From contig CABKMZ010000124.1 in assembly GCA_902373545.1 (NCBI GenBank), positions 1 to 5,009 of the forward strand: a DNA stretch of 5,009 nucleotides, written 5' to 3'. A program made the translations under genes and the position numbers. The notes under the pieces are model-generated. The model was not told the origin of the DNA and made no database searches. It saw nothing but the letters and a program-made list of their open reading frames with translations. Positions 4,807 through 5,009 of the stretch are shown here, one piece after another (within the stretch, counting starts at the first letter, position 1; each line of letters starts with the position of its first letter). This DNA is from an uncultured Actinomyces sp. (GTDB taxonomy: Bacteria; Actinomycetota; Actinomycetes; Actinomycetales; Actinomycetaceae).

Positions 4807-5009
4807 CGCCACCGCGACTCAGCCACGCCAACGGGGGTTTTACTACCATAGACACCCCGCCACGGCGTGTCGCCGGCGTGTCACAGCCCTATGGTCGCAA
4901 TTCCCCCCACACACCCACCCACAACCGCCATCCACGGCCCGCCCAAACGCCGATTGCCTATGACCTGGCACGCACACAACAACCACACGCCACCCCTGCA
5001 CGCCCATCC
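4632..5009 (+). CDS. Doubtful open frame running off the window edge
   Basis: An ATG at 4632 has GAGGAA (4618-4623) eight bases upstream and opens a frame with no stop through 126 codons to the window end. It starts MRHHKGPKQKTAQAQKTPTA and then runs through core 6 (GGFTTIDTPPRR) in the same frame that is open in cores 1-5. The product would be basic and rich in Pro, His, Thr, Gln and Arg, with no domain or signal peptide. The T-poor composition alone makes stops rare here. I think it more likely spurious than real, and record it because the ribosome-site spacing is good and the end is not visible. Confidence 0.12.
   Translation, partial: MRHHKGPKQKTAQAQKTPTARGERQPPHSRQPCARATTQHPAHPAPRPYTTSPSQHSQTPPRLSHANGGFTTIDTPPRRVAGVSQPYGRNSPHTPTHNRHPRPAQTPIAYDLARTQQPHATPARPS
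4833..4908. repeat. Palindromic core element, copy 6 (76 bp, mosaic)
   Basis: Combines features of both types: five leading G as in type 2, GACACCCCGCC as in type 1, and the CAGCCC variant of copy 5. CCATAG and CTATGG arms are intact. It is preceded by the end of a long spacer (from 4807, one base different) and is 422 bases past copy 5, out of the 3n register kept by the first five. Confidence 0.9.
4909..5009 (+). repeat. Long spacer (L type), copy 4, cut by window edge
   Basis: Aligns with the other long spacers from its first base and continues to the end of the window, so the repeat region goes on. It mixes variants: GCCGATTGCC as in copies 2-3, but CAACCACACG and CCCATCC as in copy 1. 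Confidence 0.85.

Noticed and set aside
4249..4855. Overlapping minus-strand frames of 62-97 codons in the repeat region
   Set aside because: They overlap each other in different frames, start or end within the palindromic cores and have Gly/Arg/Val/Cys-rich low-complexity products, typical of spurious calls on the G-rich strand.
3678..4908. Possible integron cassette array with attC-like sites
   Set aside because: The cores lack recognisable GTTRRRY-type core sites, there is no integrase, and the spacers hold no cassette genes.

Overview
The window looks like a GC-rich actinobacterial chromosome, most likely an Actinomyces/Schaalia-type nitrate-respiring commensal. This rests on gene content and base composition only (a NarK-type nitrate/nitrite porter beside MoaA of molybdenum cofactor synthesis, high third-position GC, AGGAG-type ribosome sites). 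The genus is an inference.

The left two thirds hold three ordinary genes. Positions 1-785 (minus) are the first 261 codons of a NarK/NNP-family nitrate/nitrite transporter, cut by the window edge. Positions 1012-2076 (minus) are a complete moaA, GTP 3',8-cyclase, the first enzyme of molybdenum cofactor synthesis. Nitrate reductase needs this cofactor, so the narK-moaA pairing makes biochemical sense. The 226-base gap between them holds a hairpin just before the narK ribosome site and two perfect palindromes (14 and 12 bp) that may be operators. Positions 2249-3289 (plus) are a zinc-dependent medium-chain alcohol dehydrogenase transcribed divergently from moaA. A perfect 14-bp GC-rich hairpin at 3311-3342 follows it and may end its transcript.

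The right third (about 3343-5009) has no gene I would defend. It begins with two AT-richer, 61-bp direct repeats spaced 89 bases apart (3371 and 3460). From about 3556 it becomes strongly C/A-rich on the plus strand and carries six copies of a 76-77 bp element with imperfect inverted ends (G-run, CCATAG ... CTATGG, C-run). Five copies lie in an array with alternating 80-bp and 133-bp spacers. This gives a 366-bp higher-order unit, identical base for base by eye over 453 bp at offset 366 (3642-4094 against 4008-4460). The array is interrupted at about 4490 by roughly 315 bp of unrelated sequence containing an 18-bp inverted repeat (4501-4518/4599-4616). A sixth copy and its flank then resume up to the window edge. 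Long open frames run through the array on both strands, but I judge them by-products of a T-poor, 3n-spaced repeat.

The repeat array is the part of the window least explained by known families. It does not fit a CRISPR, an insertion sequence or an integron attC array as far as can be read here.
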